Shown here in pieces: positions 7,889 through 16,590 of a stretch of 64,000 bases of DNA. The translations under genes were made by a program, and so were the position numbers. The stretch's first letter is position 1. The number at the start of each line of letters is the position of its first letter. Under the pieces are notes generated by a model. It saw only the letters and a program-made list of their open reading frames with translations, was not told the DNA's origin and ran no database searches. The stretch is from Candidatus Poribacteria bacterium (GTDB lineage: Bacteria; Poribacteria; WGA-4E; WGA-3G): positions 1 to 64,000 of the forward strand of contig PYJD01000040.1 in assembly GCA_003635315.1 (NCBI GenBank), given 5' to 3'.

Positions 7889-8509
7889 TTATAATCTCCA
7901 TTAGAAGTATATCAACATGAGTTCAGTATAAGCAAAATGTGTAATCAATGTTGCGAATCAACACCGTATCCCCGATTCAAGTAATCAAGAAACAAGGAAT
8001 CAGGGAATCAACAGTATGAATGGGATTATGGCATTCATTTGGATGTCGTACCAGTCGTGTTTTGGTGTAGAATTCAGGGCAATTTTAGATTCAATTCTCT
8101 TAGATCGTACTCACGTTTTATTAAGTTAGTGGGAACAAAAAAATATATAACTAAATAAGATATTCCACTGAATAGCAAAATTTATTAGTAAAGTATCTTA
8201 CGGAATTTAAGTAATTTTCATTCAATACACAATATGAATAAAGATGTAATTACTTCGGTTATTTATTATTTCAGATTGTTTTGTTGTTGTCAAGATAAAC
8301 GTGTCAAGTTTTTATATAGTTTCCTATTGACTTTTAAATATCAGTTTGCAATAATGACTCTTGATTACTAACATCATTTTATTGTCTATCCATACTTTCT
8401 TTACCGTATGTTGTATTCCGAATCGGGTGAATGCATAAGTTGTTTTTTCTTTCAGACATACATTCAGGTTTTGATATGAACTTTTCAACCCATTTTGAAG
8501 GAGGAAATC
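7889..8509. other. 620-bp AT-rich divergent intergenic region
   Basis: The gap separates two divergent genes and must hold promoters for both. I see no ORF, RNA gene or long repeat in it. Short GATTC/GAATC-rich sequence occurs near 7960-8010. A possible promoter for the rightward gene is listed separately at 8327-8355. Confidence 0.5.
8327..8355 (+). promoter_or_regulatory. Possible sigma-70-type promoter
   Basis: TTGACT at 8327-8332, a 17-nt spacer and AATAAT at 8350-8355. It lies ~155 nt upstream of the small membrane protein gene, so the leader would be long. Based on sequence match only. Confidence 0.4.
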
Positions 8510-8950
8510 ATGGATTCCTTAAAAAAAGTTATTGGTGTGGTTCTCATATTAATTGCTGTAATAATTGCATTACACACCATTCTTGAACCTGTATATCACA
8601 CATCTGATCCAGAAAGTGATAATCCGTATAGTTCATTATGGGGTTATATCAACCCATTATCAGCTATTTCAATAATCTTAGGGATACTATTCTCCTATAG
8701 TCGAAAGAGCCGAATTACTGATGATTCAAGTATACAAGAGTTTATTACTGCCAATACACTATTTTACGGATTTATGTTTTGTGCGATTATTTTCTTCTGG
8801 AATTGGTTTGGAATTCTTAAGGTAGGTGCAGACTTTACAGCAGTTTCAGCAGATACTCGTTCATTGGTATGGATCTTTTTTGATGCTTTGCAACCGTTGT
8901 TGAATGGCGCATTGGGAGCACACCTGCTACGTTCAGCTTCTAATGACTAA
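8510..8950 (+). CDS. Small integral membrane protein of unknown function
   Basis: 146 residues from the ATG at 8510, chosen because AAGGAGG (8498-8504) lies 5 nt upstream; an upstream in-frame TTG at 8495 has no such site. Four hydrophobic segments are visible: near residues 5-22 (VIGVVLILIAVIIALHTIL), 42-60 (INPLSAISIILGILF), 82-100 (LFYGFMFCAIIFFW) and 120-140. A polar loop with YHTSDPESDNPYSS lies between the first two. I do not recognise a family. It stands alone between divergent promoters and a hairpin, and lies between two LivK-like lipoprotein genes, but nothing links it to them. Confidence 0.75.
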   Translation: MDSLKKVIGVVLILIAVIIALHTILEPVYHTSDPESDNPYSSLWGYINPLSAISIILGILFSYSRKSRITDDSSIQEFITANTLFYGFMFCAIIFFWNWFGILKVGADFTAVSADTRSLVWIFFDALQPLLNGALGAHLLRSASND

Positions 8951-8980
8951 TATTTTGTCTATTTATTCTCAAAACAATTG

Positions 8981-9017
8981 GGTTATATTTCTAACTAATA
9001 TAGGTAGAAATATAACC
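8981..9017. terminator. Hairpin after the small membrane protein gene, possible terminator
   Basis: GGTTATATTTCTA (8981-8993) pairs perfectly with 9005-9017 around an 11-nt loop. It is 30 nt after the stop codon, but no T-run follows and the stem is AT-rich, so termination is uncertain. Confidence 0.5.
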
Positions 9018-9216
9018 TAATATATATACCTTGTCATTAAAATAAACTAACTACTGTGAAATTACAATACCTGCGCCATTTTTGAATGCTTCAGTTGAAT
9101 GAGTATATAGTGTTGATCTACCATTTCTCTGTGATATTGTTTGATTCTATGAATAAAAATAACTTCAGGTTTCGTTGAAGTATTTTTAATTACCATATAA
9201 CCTGTTTTGACAATAG

Positions 9217-9291
9217 GCACAATCTAACAGAATGTGCTACAACATGCACAATCTAACAGAATGTGCTACAACACACAATCTAACAGAATGT
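9217..9291. repeat. Three tandem copies of a ~29-bp repeat
   Basis: GCACAATCTAACAGAATGTG followed by CTACAACAT occurs twice in full (9217-9245 and 9246-9274), and a third shortened copy (ACAATCTAACAGAATGT) follows at 9275-9291. The array ends ~95 nt before the start of the LivK-like gene. It could be a binding-site array or simply a local duplication. Confidence 0.9.
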
Positions 9292-9385
9292 CTATTATTG
9301 GCGAAGGTATTGTACTGTGATATTAAGCATTTATTTAAAATCATTCATAAAGTTTTAAAAAATTATATTAGAAAATGAGGTAAGT

Positions 9386-10564
9386 ATGTATTCAAGAATT
9401 TTTAAATTACAAATATGTCTACTTTTTGTATTTTCAATGTTCTGGATCACAGGATGTGAAAAAATAGAAAATGTAGTGACTGATACTATTGATAGTACAG
9501 TTGAACCAGAAACAATGTCAACACTCAAAGTTGGATTAATCCGACCACATCCACTTTACTTTAGCTTTGGTGAAGGAGCAGAACTTGCCCAAACTGAAAT
9601 TAATCAAGCGGGTGGTGTACTTGGAATGCCGGTTGAATTTGTCTATAGAGAAGAACTTTCTGTAGATGTGGTTCAATCCGCTACTGAGTTAATAGAAGAT
9701 GAGAACGTAGTTGCGATTTTAGGTCCGCTTTTTTCAAGTCATGCTGTGAAAGTAGGACCAATTGCCACTATTCCTGTTCTGCTTGGGGCAACTGGTGCGA
9801 ACGTTACCGAAACGGGTGATTTTTTGTTTCTTGTAGCAAGCTCTAATGCCTTGCAGGCAAAACTCATGGCACAATTTGCATTTAAGGAACTCAATGCAAC
9901 ATCTGCAGCGATGATTTGGCAGAATCAAGATGTGTATTCTATCGGTTTTGTAAATGCCTTTGAAGAGAATTTTATGGAACTTGGTGGTAGTATTGTCGCC
10001 AAAGAAATGTATGAATCTGGTGATGTTGACTTTAATGTACAATTAACAAACATTAAAGATAAAGCGCCAGATGTGTTATTTCTTGCAAGTTTTCCCCCTG
10101 AAAATCCACTGATAATTAAACAAGCAAGGGACATGGAGATACAAGCTACATTTATTGGTAGTGACGGTTGGGATGATTCTTTGATGTTTGAAAATATGGA
10201 TGCGATTCCACATCTTGAAAATTCCTATTATTGTACCAATTTTGATCCAGATGCTACTGATTTTATCACTGCTTATGAAGCAATGTTTGAAGGTAGTACT
10301 GCGAATGGTATTGCTGCATCAGGTTACGATGCTATGAGGATTTTAGCGATAGCCATTGAAAATGCTCAATCAACTGATCCTATGGAAATCCGAAGTGCTA
10401 TATCTGAAATTACTAACTATACTGGGGCAACTTCGATCTCTAATTATGATGTAAATCGTCATCCTGTGAAAAGTGTTGGTGTATTCCAAATAACAGATGG
10501 TAAACCACAACCCTACAAGGTGGTGGGAAGTGACACAGTATATGAAATTGAGGGACCAGAGTAG
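9386..10564 (+). CDS. LivK-like ABC transporter substrate-binding lipoprotein, second copy
   Basis: 392 residues with a lipoprotein signal (FWITGC, Cys ~24). The mature part is a type I periplasmic binding fold: LKVGLIRPHPLYFSFGEGAE, then AQTEINQAGGVLGMPVEFVY, VVAILGPLFSSHA and the hinge-region segment AAMIWQNQDVYSIGFVNAFE. The order and spacing follow LivK/AmiC-like receptors. Sequence identity with the 6656-7888 protein looks modest, so they probably differ in ligand. No transporter subunits adjoin. The start has GAGG ~7 nt upstream. A bidirectional terminator follows at 10584. Confidence 0.9.
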   Translation: MYSRIFKLQICLLFVFSMFWITGCEKIENVVTDTIDSTVEPETMSTLKVGLIRPHPLYFSFGEGAELAQTEINQAGGVLGMPVEFVYREELSVDVVQSATELIEDENVVAILGPLFSSHAVKVGPIATIPVLLGATGANVTETGDFLFLVASSNALQAKLMAQFAFKELNATSAAMIWQNQDVYSIGFVNAFEENFMELGGSIVAKEMYESGDVDFNVQLTNIKDKAPDVLFLASFPPENPLIIKQARDMEIQATFIGSDGWDDSLMFENMDAIPHLENSYYCTNFDPDATDFITAYEAMFEGSTANGIAASGYDAMRILAIAIENAQSTDPMEIRSAISEITNYTGATSISNYDVNRHPVKSVGVFQITDGKPQPYKVVGSDTVYEIEGPE

Positions 10565-10583
10565 AATATACTCATAGATGGAA

Positions 10584-10633
10584 AAAACAAAGACCCGGTT
10601 TCTGTAATATAGAAGAAATCGGGTCTTTGTTTT
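10584..10633. terminator. Bidirectional intrinsic terminator between convergent genes
   Basis: AAAACAAAGACCCG (10584-10597) pairs perfectly with 10620-10633; a secondary TTTCT/AGAAA pairing extends the stem inward. Both sides have A/T tracts. Confidence 0.93.
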
Positions 10634-10644
10634 ATATTTTAATG

Positions 10645-11718
10645 TTATTCAAAAGAGATCTGCGCGACAACACCGGCATGGTCGGAGGGCCATAGACCAG
10701 ATAGTAATTTATCTGTCTGTTTATCACCAACTGTATATGTCATGACAGAAGAGGGTAGAGTTAAATTACGGACAAATATTTGATCAATTCTAACTGTAAG
10801 ATCACTGATATCGTTCAGAATATCATCGTCTTGGCAGCATGTGTTACCATTTCCAGATGTATCCATTTGCCATAGATCAATATAATCTGCATCTAATAAA
10901 AGTTGGTAAGCCGTTCCATCGGTTGCGCGTGTATTGAAGTCTCCTAATAAGATAATTGGTAATGATTCATCGCTGAGAATTTCTATAAGTTCTCTTGCTT
11001 GTTGTACACGATTCTCTTCGGTATATGCTTCCAGATGTGTATTGACGACTCTGTAAGTAGTGTCAGCAACCGTGGCATCAACAGCAGCGTAACCTCTCTT
11101 AATTTCTAATCCAAGCAGTTCGATTTTCAGCGTATTCTCAAAGTTTTCATTCGTTTGTCGTGAAATACCAACATCGTTTCGAGTAAGTATAACATCATAA
11201 TCGGTTAATCTAACATCATCTAAACCGGTATCAGAAAACATAGGCATTTCAACATCTATGTTTTCAACTTGCGCAGCAACTTGATAGTTTAGACCTTCTG
11301 CTTTAAGAGCATCCATCAATAGTTTGAGATAATCAAGAACGACCTCCTCAGCCAGTGAAGGGTTGTCAGGGAGAAAATCTCCTGGACTTTGTTTACGGAT
11401 AAGAGAGATTTCTTGTAAACCGATTATGTGGGGATTATATTCCTTTATAGATTTAGCAATTGCTACAGCTCGTTCTGGGAAATTGGATGCCATAACATTA
11501 TTATACATTATAGCAACTTCTGTAGGAGCTTGAAGTAGATTTTCTACACCTAAAAGGGGTTCAGCACTACTGCCAACATATACATTATATGTCATTACAG
11601 TGAGGGGTTGGGTATCTGGAATATCGGTTGGGATCATCACGGTATCCGTTATTTTTTCACATCCAGATACTGCTAAGCAAATTACAAGTAAAATAAGTAA
11701 TTTATTTAATTTATTCAA
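10645..11718 (-). CDS. Endonuclease/exonuclease/phosphatase (EEP) family lipoprotein
   Basis: 357 residues, with a signal ending in a lipobox (LAVSGC, Cys 20). The EEP motifs are all present: TYNVYVG, GLQEIS (catalytic Glu), NTHLEAY, LGDFNTRATDG (Asp-Asn pair) and WPSDHAG (final Asp-His). Members hydrolyse phosphodiester bonds in DNA, RNA, lipids or inositol phosphates with a divalent metal. Being exported, this one is more likely to act on extracellular nucleic acid or phospholipid head groups; the substrate cannot be decided. Two cysteines (NTCCQDD) near residue 290 are unusual. It shares the terminator at 10584 with the convergent lipoprotein gene. Confidence 0.88.
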   Translation of the reverse strand: MNKLNKLLILLVICLAVSGCEKITDTVMIPTDIPDTQPLTVMTYNVYVGSSAEPLLGVENLLQAPTEVAIMYNNVMASNFPERAVAIAKSIKEYNPHIIGLQEISLIRKQSPGDFLPDNPSLAEEVVLDYLKLLMDALKAEGLNYQVAAQVENIDVEMPMFSDTGLDDVRLTDYDVILTRNDVGISRQTNENFENTLKIELLGLEIKRGYAAVDATVADTTYRVVNTHLEAYTEENRVQQARELIEILSDESLPIILLGDFNTRATDGTAYQLLLDADYIDLWQMDTSGNGNTCCQDDDILNDISDLTVRIDQIFVRNLTLPSSVMTYTVGDKQTDKLLSGLWPSDHAGVVAQISFE

Positions 11719-11779
11719 AATTGTCCTCCAATAAGATAGGTTTTAGATGGGGATAAGTTATTATATTATCATTTATTAA

Positions 11780-13108
11780 TTATGCGCACTTTCCAAGTAG
11801 ATATTCTTTCGTAATTGAGGTTAATTTAATCGGTAGAACTTCATTGATTGCAGTATCAGGTGCATCAATTAGTACTCTGATGTAGTTATCCGTAAATCCG
11901 GCAAGACGATGATTCTCTCCCTCTCTACTTTCTTCAATTAGCACTTCTTTGCATTTACCGATCATCCTTTGTCGAAAGCTTCTACTCAGATTCTCTCCTA
12001 ATGCAATCATCTCTTTACTGCGTTCAGCCGAAACAGATGGGGTAACTTGATCGGGATAGGTGGCAGCAGGTGTTCCTTTACGCGGAGAATAGCGGAATAC
12101 ATGTAACTGACTGAAACCAATTTCCTTCACATAACGAAGAGAATCGTCAAAATCCCTATCCGTTTCTCCAGGAAATCCAACCATTATATCTGTGGTAACC
12201 CCTAAGTCATCGGTGAAACGTTGACGTAGTGTATCAATAAGATGTGTGAATTGTCCTGTCGTATATCTTCGTCGCATTCTCCGTAAAACCGTATCCGAAC
12301 CTGATTGTATTGGAATGTGGAAATGAGGCATACATTTCGGAAGTACTGACATCCGTTCAGAAAGAATATCTGGAAAATACATCGGTTCAATTGAACTGAA
12401 TCTGATTCGCTCAATTCCATTTATTTCGTGTATATTTTCTAAAATATCAGCAATATCTTTGTCTCTACCCGTATCTTGTCCGTAAGCACCAAGATGAACT
12501 CCAGTGATAACGATCTCCTTGATACCGCTTTCTGCTATACGGTTTGCTTCTTCAACAATCTCAGATAGGGAGCGACTTGTCATTCTTCCTCTAACATAAG
12601 GAATGATACAGTAAGTACAAAAGGCACTACATCCATCTTGGACTTTTATGAATGCGCGTGTTCTGTTTCCAGCATTACTAACTCCACTACTAAATCGTGC
12701 ATGTTCACGAATCGCATCATGTTGAATTGGTTTTATCTGTAGAGGTGTTTCAGTGTATAATCTATCAAGGTAGGATTGAAAGTCTGCCTTCTCTCGGTTG
12801 CCAAAAACAAATGTAACCCCAGGAATATCCTCAATTGCTTTACGGTCACTTTCTGCGTAACATCCAGTAACCAGTACATCGGCATTTGGATTATGTCGAA
12901 TTGCTCTTCGTATAACTTGTCTTGCTTTCTGATCGGCTACATTTGTTACTGTGCAGGTATTAATCAGATATAGATCAGCATGTTGGTTATCATCAACTAT
13001 GCTATATCCATTACGAACAAGTGTTTCTCGCATAGACTGGGTATCGTATTGATTAACTTTACATCCCATTGTGATTAGTTTTGCTGTTTTCATAGTCGTC
13101 ATATACAC
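11780..13108 (-). CDS. mtaB: tRNA (N6-threonylcarbamoyladenosine37-C2) methylthiotransferase MtaB
   Basis: 442 residues. The N-terminal UPF0004 domain has its three cluster cysteines (TMGCKVNQ, NTCTV, TGCYAE), the radical-SAM domain has CSAFCTYC (~158-165), and the last ~60 residues are a TRAM domain. The pattern fits MtaB (methylthio-t6A37 in tRNAs reading ANN) better than MiaB or RimO, because of the short MGCKVNQYDTQ opening. The enzyme uses two [4Fe-4S] clusters and S-adenosylmethionine. The stop codon of rsmE is followed directly by a GTG at 13108; AGGA sits 5 nt before it, and an ATG two codons later (13102) is an alternative. The two genes are probably translated together. Confidence 0.92.
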   Translation of the reverse strand: MYMTTMKTAKLITMGCKVNQYDTQSMRETLVRNGYSIVDDNQHADLYLINTCTVTNVADQKARQVIRRAIRHNPNADVLVTGCYAESDRKAIEDIPGVTFVFGNREKADFQSYLDRLYTETPLQIKPIQHDAIREHARFSSGVSNAGNRTRAFIKVQDGCSAFCTYCIIPYVRGRMTSRSLSEIVEEANRIAESGIKEIVITGVHLGAYGQDTGRDKDIADILENIHEINGIERIRFSSIEPMYFPDILSERMSVLPKCMPHFHIPIQSGSDTVLRRMRRRYTTGQFTHLIDTLRQRFTDDLGVTTDIMVGFPGETDRDFDDSLRYVKEIGFSQLHVFRYSPRKGTPAATYPDQVTPSVSAERSKEMIALGENLSRSFRQRMIGKCKEVLIEESREGENHRLAGFTDNYIRVLIDAPDTAINEVLPIKLTSITKEYLLGKCA

Positions 13109-13828
13109 TTAATTCCTGTATACATAATTTATGATAGCAGTAATTGCAATTGCGGCAGTTTCAGTTCTTAATATGTTTGTCCCTAACGATACGGGTTTAC
13201 ATCCGTATTCAACTGCGTATTTTACTTCTTCTTCCTCAAACCCACCTTCAGGACCAACTAACACAGCGATTGATCCAAGATTTTCAGTCTGTTGTAATAT
13301 AGTTCTTATATGATTTTGTTCCTCATTTTCCCACAAAATTATCTTAAGATCATAGCGGTTTAACTGCTTAAGACATTCATTGAATTTATGTATTTCACTG
13401 AGATGAGTTAACCATGGAGTCTGACATTGTTTTGTGGCAGATATTATGATCTTTTTCCAGCGTTCAATTCGGTTTTCATTCGCTACTTGTAGGGATCGTT
13501 TTGTCATCACTGGAACGACTTTCGTTATGCCCAGTTCAGTTGTTTTTTGTAGAATCAACTCCATCTTATCGTTTTTCGGAATACCTTGATAAAGACTGAT
13601 CTCAGGTTTCTTATTCGATTGAAACTGATGGTCAATTATGTTGACAACTGTAGAATGCTCTTGAATATTAGAAATTTCTGCAATTCGTATATTTCCGATA
13701 CCATCAATAATACGGACATTATCTCCAATATTAAGTCGCAGAACATTTCGTAAATGATGGTGTTCTGAACCATTAATTTCCGTAAAGTCTCCACCTACTT
13801 GGTTAGGGGGTACATAAAATGTATGCAT
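13109..13828 (-). CDS. rsmE: 16S rRNA (uracil1498-N3)-methyltransferase RsmE
   Basis: 239 residues, the usual length. An N-terminal PUA-like domain (HHHLRNVLRLNIGD) is followed by a SPOUT methyltransferase domain with the family signatures VLVGPEGGFEEEEV and LGTNILRTETAAI, which build the knotted SAM pocket. It methylates U1498 of 16S rRNA in the assembled 30S subunit. It lies between rpe and mtaB in a minus-strand run and directly abuts mtaB. Confidence 0.93.
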   Translation of the reverse strand: MHTFYVPPNQVGGDFTEINGSEHHHLRNVLRLNIGDNVRIIDGIGNIRIAEISNIQEHSTVVNIIDHQFQSNKKPEISLYQGIPKNDKMELILQKTTELGITKVVPVMTKRSLQVANENRIERWKKIIISATKQCQTPWLTHLSEIHKFNECLKQLNRYDLKIILWENEEQNHIRTILQQTENLGSIAVLVGPEGGFEEEEVKYAVEYGCKPVSLGTNILRTETAAIAITAIINYVYRN

Positions 13829-13854
13829 TTACAACTCAGAATTTTTCAATTGAT

Positions 13855-14526
13855 CTACTCTACTGTCCGTAACTGTTCTATAATTTCCTGTGGATTAGAA
13901 CTCTTAAAAATTGCTGTACCTGCAACAAGTATTGTCGCACCATTCTTTATTGCTATAGGACTAATTTCTGTTGTTACACCACCATCTACAGATATATCAG
14001 GAGAATTTTCTAAGTCATTTATGAGACTATGTAAATCTTTAATTTTTTCAAATGTATTCGGTAAAAAGCTCTGTCCACCGAACCCCGGTTCAACACTCAT
14101 TGGTAAAATTAGGTCAATAGAGGATAGGTATGGTGCTACAGCATCAGTTTTGGTATTTGGAGAATATGCTATTCCTACAGAAACATTATGTTTCTTGATT
14201 GCATCGATAACGGCATGAGGATCATCTTGTGATTCAATATGAAAAGTAATTATGTCTGATCCAGCATCAACGAGTGCCTCAATATAAGAAAGTGGATGTG
14301 TAACCATTATATGAACATCAAAAACGAGATTGGACTTACAACGTACCGCAGCAATTAAAGGAGGACTAATACCAAAATTTGGTACAAAGATCCCATCCAT
14401 GACATCGAAATGAAGTAAATCTGCCCCGGCTTGCGTTACGCGTTCAACCTCATCACCAAAACAACTGAAATCAGCTGCTAATAAGGATGGTGCAATTTTA
14501 GGGGTGTCCACATTATTAATATTCAT
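13855..14526 (-). CDS. rpe: Ribulose-phosphate 3-epimerase
   Basis: 223 residues, full length. TIM-barrel epimerase of the pentose phosphate pathway interconverting D-ribulose 5-phosphate and D-xylulose 5-phosphate. Key segments are IAPSLLAADFS at the first strand, LLHFDVMDGIFVPN (metal His and Asp), FDVHIMVTHP, SVEPGFGGQSF (phosphate loop) and SVDGGVT (second catalytic Asp). The neighbouring PASTA gene and fmt upstream form a gene order seen in several bacterial phyla. The start ATG at 14526 follows the PASTA gene by 55 nt. Confidence 0.94.
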   Translation of the reverse strand: MNINNVDTPKIAPSLLAADFSCFGDEVERVTQAGADLLHFDVMDGIFVPNFGISPPLIAAVRCKSNLVFDVHIMVTHPLSYIEALVDAGSDIITFHIESQDDPHAVIDAIKKHNVSVGIAYSPNTKTDAVAPYLSSIDLILPMSVEPGFGGQSFLPNTFEKIKDLHSLINDLENSPDISVDGGVTTEISPIAIKNGATILVAGTAIFKSSNPQEIIEQLRTVE

Positions 14527-14581
14527 TGTTATCTAATAAATGATAAACTATAATCATCTTCTCTAATATAAAAGAGAAATC

Positions 14582-15547
14582 CTATTGATATTGCCGTTCG
14601 GATACTCTCTTGCCATCTTCAAATACGATGACATGGGTTGGTCCAAAAACCCGAATTTTCATTTTCTCCATGTCAATTACTGTTCCTGGTGAAATGTAAA
14701 CAGGTTCTAATTTACGTTCACTATATGCATCAATAATAACAAACTCGATTTTTTTAGCCATATTCCCTATATCAGTAACCGTGTGTTTGTGTTTCAACCA
14801 TCTACGTGTATTTACAGTTAAATCTCGTTGACCACTTACGCTAAGAGTGACTTGACCACCAATTTGCAGTAAACGTTTATGTCCAATGATGTGTCCATCC
14901 GGAATAGTTGGGTGAGGACTATAACTTACATCAACATCCATTCCCAATTCTTGTAGTATGGATAATACTTCATTTAAGGGTTGATTTGTTAAATCTGGCA
15001 ATTCTATGTTCTGTGCTTTTCTTCCCTTACTGACTAATAAATTAATCTCGGTATTCATTGCGTATTTACTATTTTCAGATGGAGACTGAGCTATCACAAT
15101 ATCTGTTGGGTAATTCGATGAGTGAACACGTGCTGAAGTATTCACCCGATATCCGGCAGATTGCAAAGTTTCGTAGGCTGCGTCAATAGTTTTTCCGATT
15201 ACAGAAGGTACAGGGGATAGACCCGTTCCAATGCTGACTGTGAGTTTAACTTTGTGATGAGGCTTAATACTAAAGTTAGCTGGTGGATCCTGAGTAATGA
15301 TCTGCCCTTTTGGTTGTTTACTATTCGCTTCCTCAATAATGTCATCTGGTTTCAGACCTATGTTACCAAGTGAATCTACAGCCTGCCAATAGTCCTTTCC
15401 AATTACATTAGGAACTAATATCTCGGTTGACTTAATCCATTGTGGGATAATGATCAACACAATTAAGAAACCGACAATTGTCATCACAATGAGTAAATAT
15501 ATCGCAACGTTAGTTAACCGCAACAATATCTGGTTAAGTTTATTCAT
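14582..15547 (-). CDS. Membrane-anchored PASTA-domain protein without kinase domain
   Basis: 321 residues from the ATG at 15547, which overlaps the fmt stop codon (ATGAATAA); an in-frame TTG lies two codons upstream. A transmembrane segment (residues ~10-33) is followed by three PASTA domains: LVPNVIGKDYWQAVDSLGNIG, then PSVIGKTIDAAYETLQSAGY, then LPDLTNQPLNEVLSILQELG. The last ~80 residues are a different basic/β-rich tail. PASTA domains bind cell-wall muropeptides or β-lactam-like ligands in PBPs and Ser/Thr kinases. Here no kinase or transpeptidase part is present, so it is a stand-alone periplasmic sensor or scaffold. It is co-transcribed with fmt and rpe by position. Confidence 0.88.
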   Translation of the reverse strand: MNKLNQILLRLTNVAIYLLIVMTIVGFLIVLIIIPQWIKSTEILVPNVIGKDYWQAVDSLGNIGLKPDDIIEEANSKQPKGQIITQDPPANFSIKPHHKVKLTVSIGTGLSPVPSVIGKTIDAAYETLQSAGYRVNTSARVHSSNYPTDIVIAQSPSENSKYAMNTEINLLVSKGRKAQNIELPDLTNQPLNEVLSILQELGMDVDVSYSPHPTIPDGHIIGHKRLLQIGGQVTLSVSGQRDLTVNTRRWLKHKHTVTDIGNMAKKIEFVIIDAYSERKLEPVYISPGTVIDMEKMKIRVFGPTHVIVFEDGKRVSERQYQ

Positions 15548-16535
15548 AATCAATCAATTTTTTTTGAGTATTCTCTAATCTATAGAAACGATCTCCAGTC
15601 ATTAAATGATAGCCATTGATGAAGTCCCCAACTTCCATAACACCTTTTGTAGCAGGTTGAACTTGTAGAATCTGAAGTTCACCTTCACCAGTGACGACAT
15701 ACAATTTACGTTCTGGCGTCACCTTTATTGTACCGGGTTGTTTCTGTAAGTTCGTATCAACAATAGTGTTGTTCTTTGGATGCGGAATTGTCTTTATTAT
15801 TTTTACCTGTAATCCGTCACCATATATCGTAGCTGCCCCTGGCCATCCCACTGTTCCTCGTATTAGATTATGGATAGCAGTGGCATGATGATGCCAATTA
15901 ATATGTCCTATCTCTTTAGTAAGACGTGGGGCATGAGTTGCATCATCATGATTTTGTGGTATTGCTGAAGGAGGTCTTTCTGTAGATAGGTTTGATAATA
16001 AATCTGCGAGTCGTTTTGCCCCTAAATCCGCTAATTTGTCATGAATAGTCTGTGCTGTATCTTCATCAGAAATACCTACTTTTTCAATAGATATTACATC
16101 TCCTGTATCTTCACCTTGGTCTAATAACATGAGAGACACCCCAGTCTCCTTTTCTCCATTTATTACTGCCCATTGTATTGGTGCTGCCCCTCTATATTTT
16201 GGAAGTATAGACGGATGTATATTAATGACGCCACAAGGAGGTATATCTAAGACTGTTTGTGGGAGAAGTTGTCCAAAAGCAGCAACGACTATGACATCAG
16301 GTTTGAGTTCTAATAATACCTCAACAGATTCCTTTATTCTAATTTTCTTTGGTTGGATTATCTGAAGATTGTGTTCTGTAGCAAGTGCTTTTACTGGGGA
16401 GGGACTTAGCTTTCTTCCTCTACCTTTAGGTCTGTCTGGTTGTGTTACAACCCCGACGATGTTGAATTTCTGGACAATTAATTCATTTAATGCAGGTACA
16501 GCAAATTCACTTGTGCCCATAAAGAGTATACGCAT
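15540..16535 (-). CDS. fmt: Methionyl-tRNA formyltransferase
   Basis: 331 residues from the ATG at 16535 (MRILFMGTSEFAVP, the standard N-terminus); a TTG two codons earlier is in frame. It transfers a formyl group from 10-formyl-THF to Met-tRNA(fMet). The catalytic segment NIHPSILPKYRGAAPIQW is intact (Asn, His), followed by GVSLMLLDQGEDTGDV with the catalytic Asp. A C-terminal OB-like tRNA-binding domain is present (GTIKVTPERKLYVVTGEG). The reading frame overlaps the PASTA gene by 8 nt. A 9-bp AT-rich hairpin (16566-16590) lies between the upstream gene's stop and this start. Confidence 0.94.
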   Translation of the reverse strand: MRILFMGTSEFAVPALNELIVQKFNIVGVVTQPDRPKGRGRKLSPSPVKALATEHNLQIIQPKKIRIKESVEVLLELKPDVIVVAAFGQLLPQTVLDIPPCGVINIHPSILPKYRGAAPIQWAVINGEKETGVSLMLLDQGEDTGDVISIEKVGISDEDTAQTIHDKLADLGAKRLADLLSNLSTERPPSAIPQNHDDATHAPRLTKEIGHINWHHHATAIHNLIRGTVGWPGAATIYGDGLQVKIIKTIPHPKNNTIVDTNLQKQPGTIKVTPERKLYVVTGEGELQILQVQPATKGVMEVGDFINGYHLMTGDRFYRLENTQKKLIDYE

Positions 16536-16590
16536 TTTCAAAGTTATCTCATTAGAATCTGGTTAGGATAATATCAGAATAATATTATCC

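Larger units (their letters stand above)
8951..9385. other. 435-bp intergenic region with hairpin and short repeat
   Basis: AT-rich spacer between two rightward genes. It holds a 13-bp hairpin (8981-9017) and a three-copy ~29-bp repeat (9217-9291), listed separately. No ORF or RNA gene is evident in the rest. Confidence 0.5.

Noticed and set aside
11780-13108. MiaB or RimO instead of MtaB
   Set aside because: The opening MGCKVNQYDTQ and the UPF0004 spacing fit MtaB better; still a family-level judgement.
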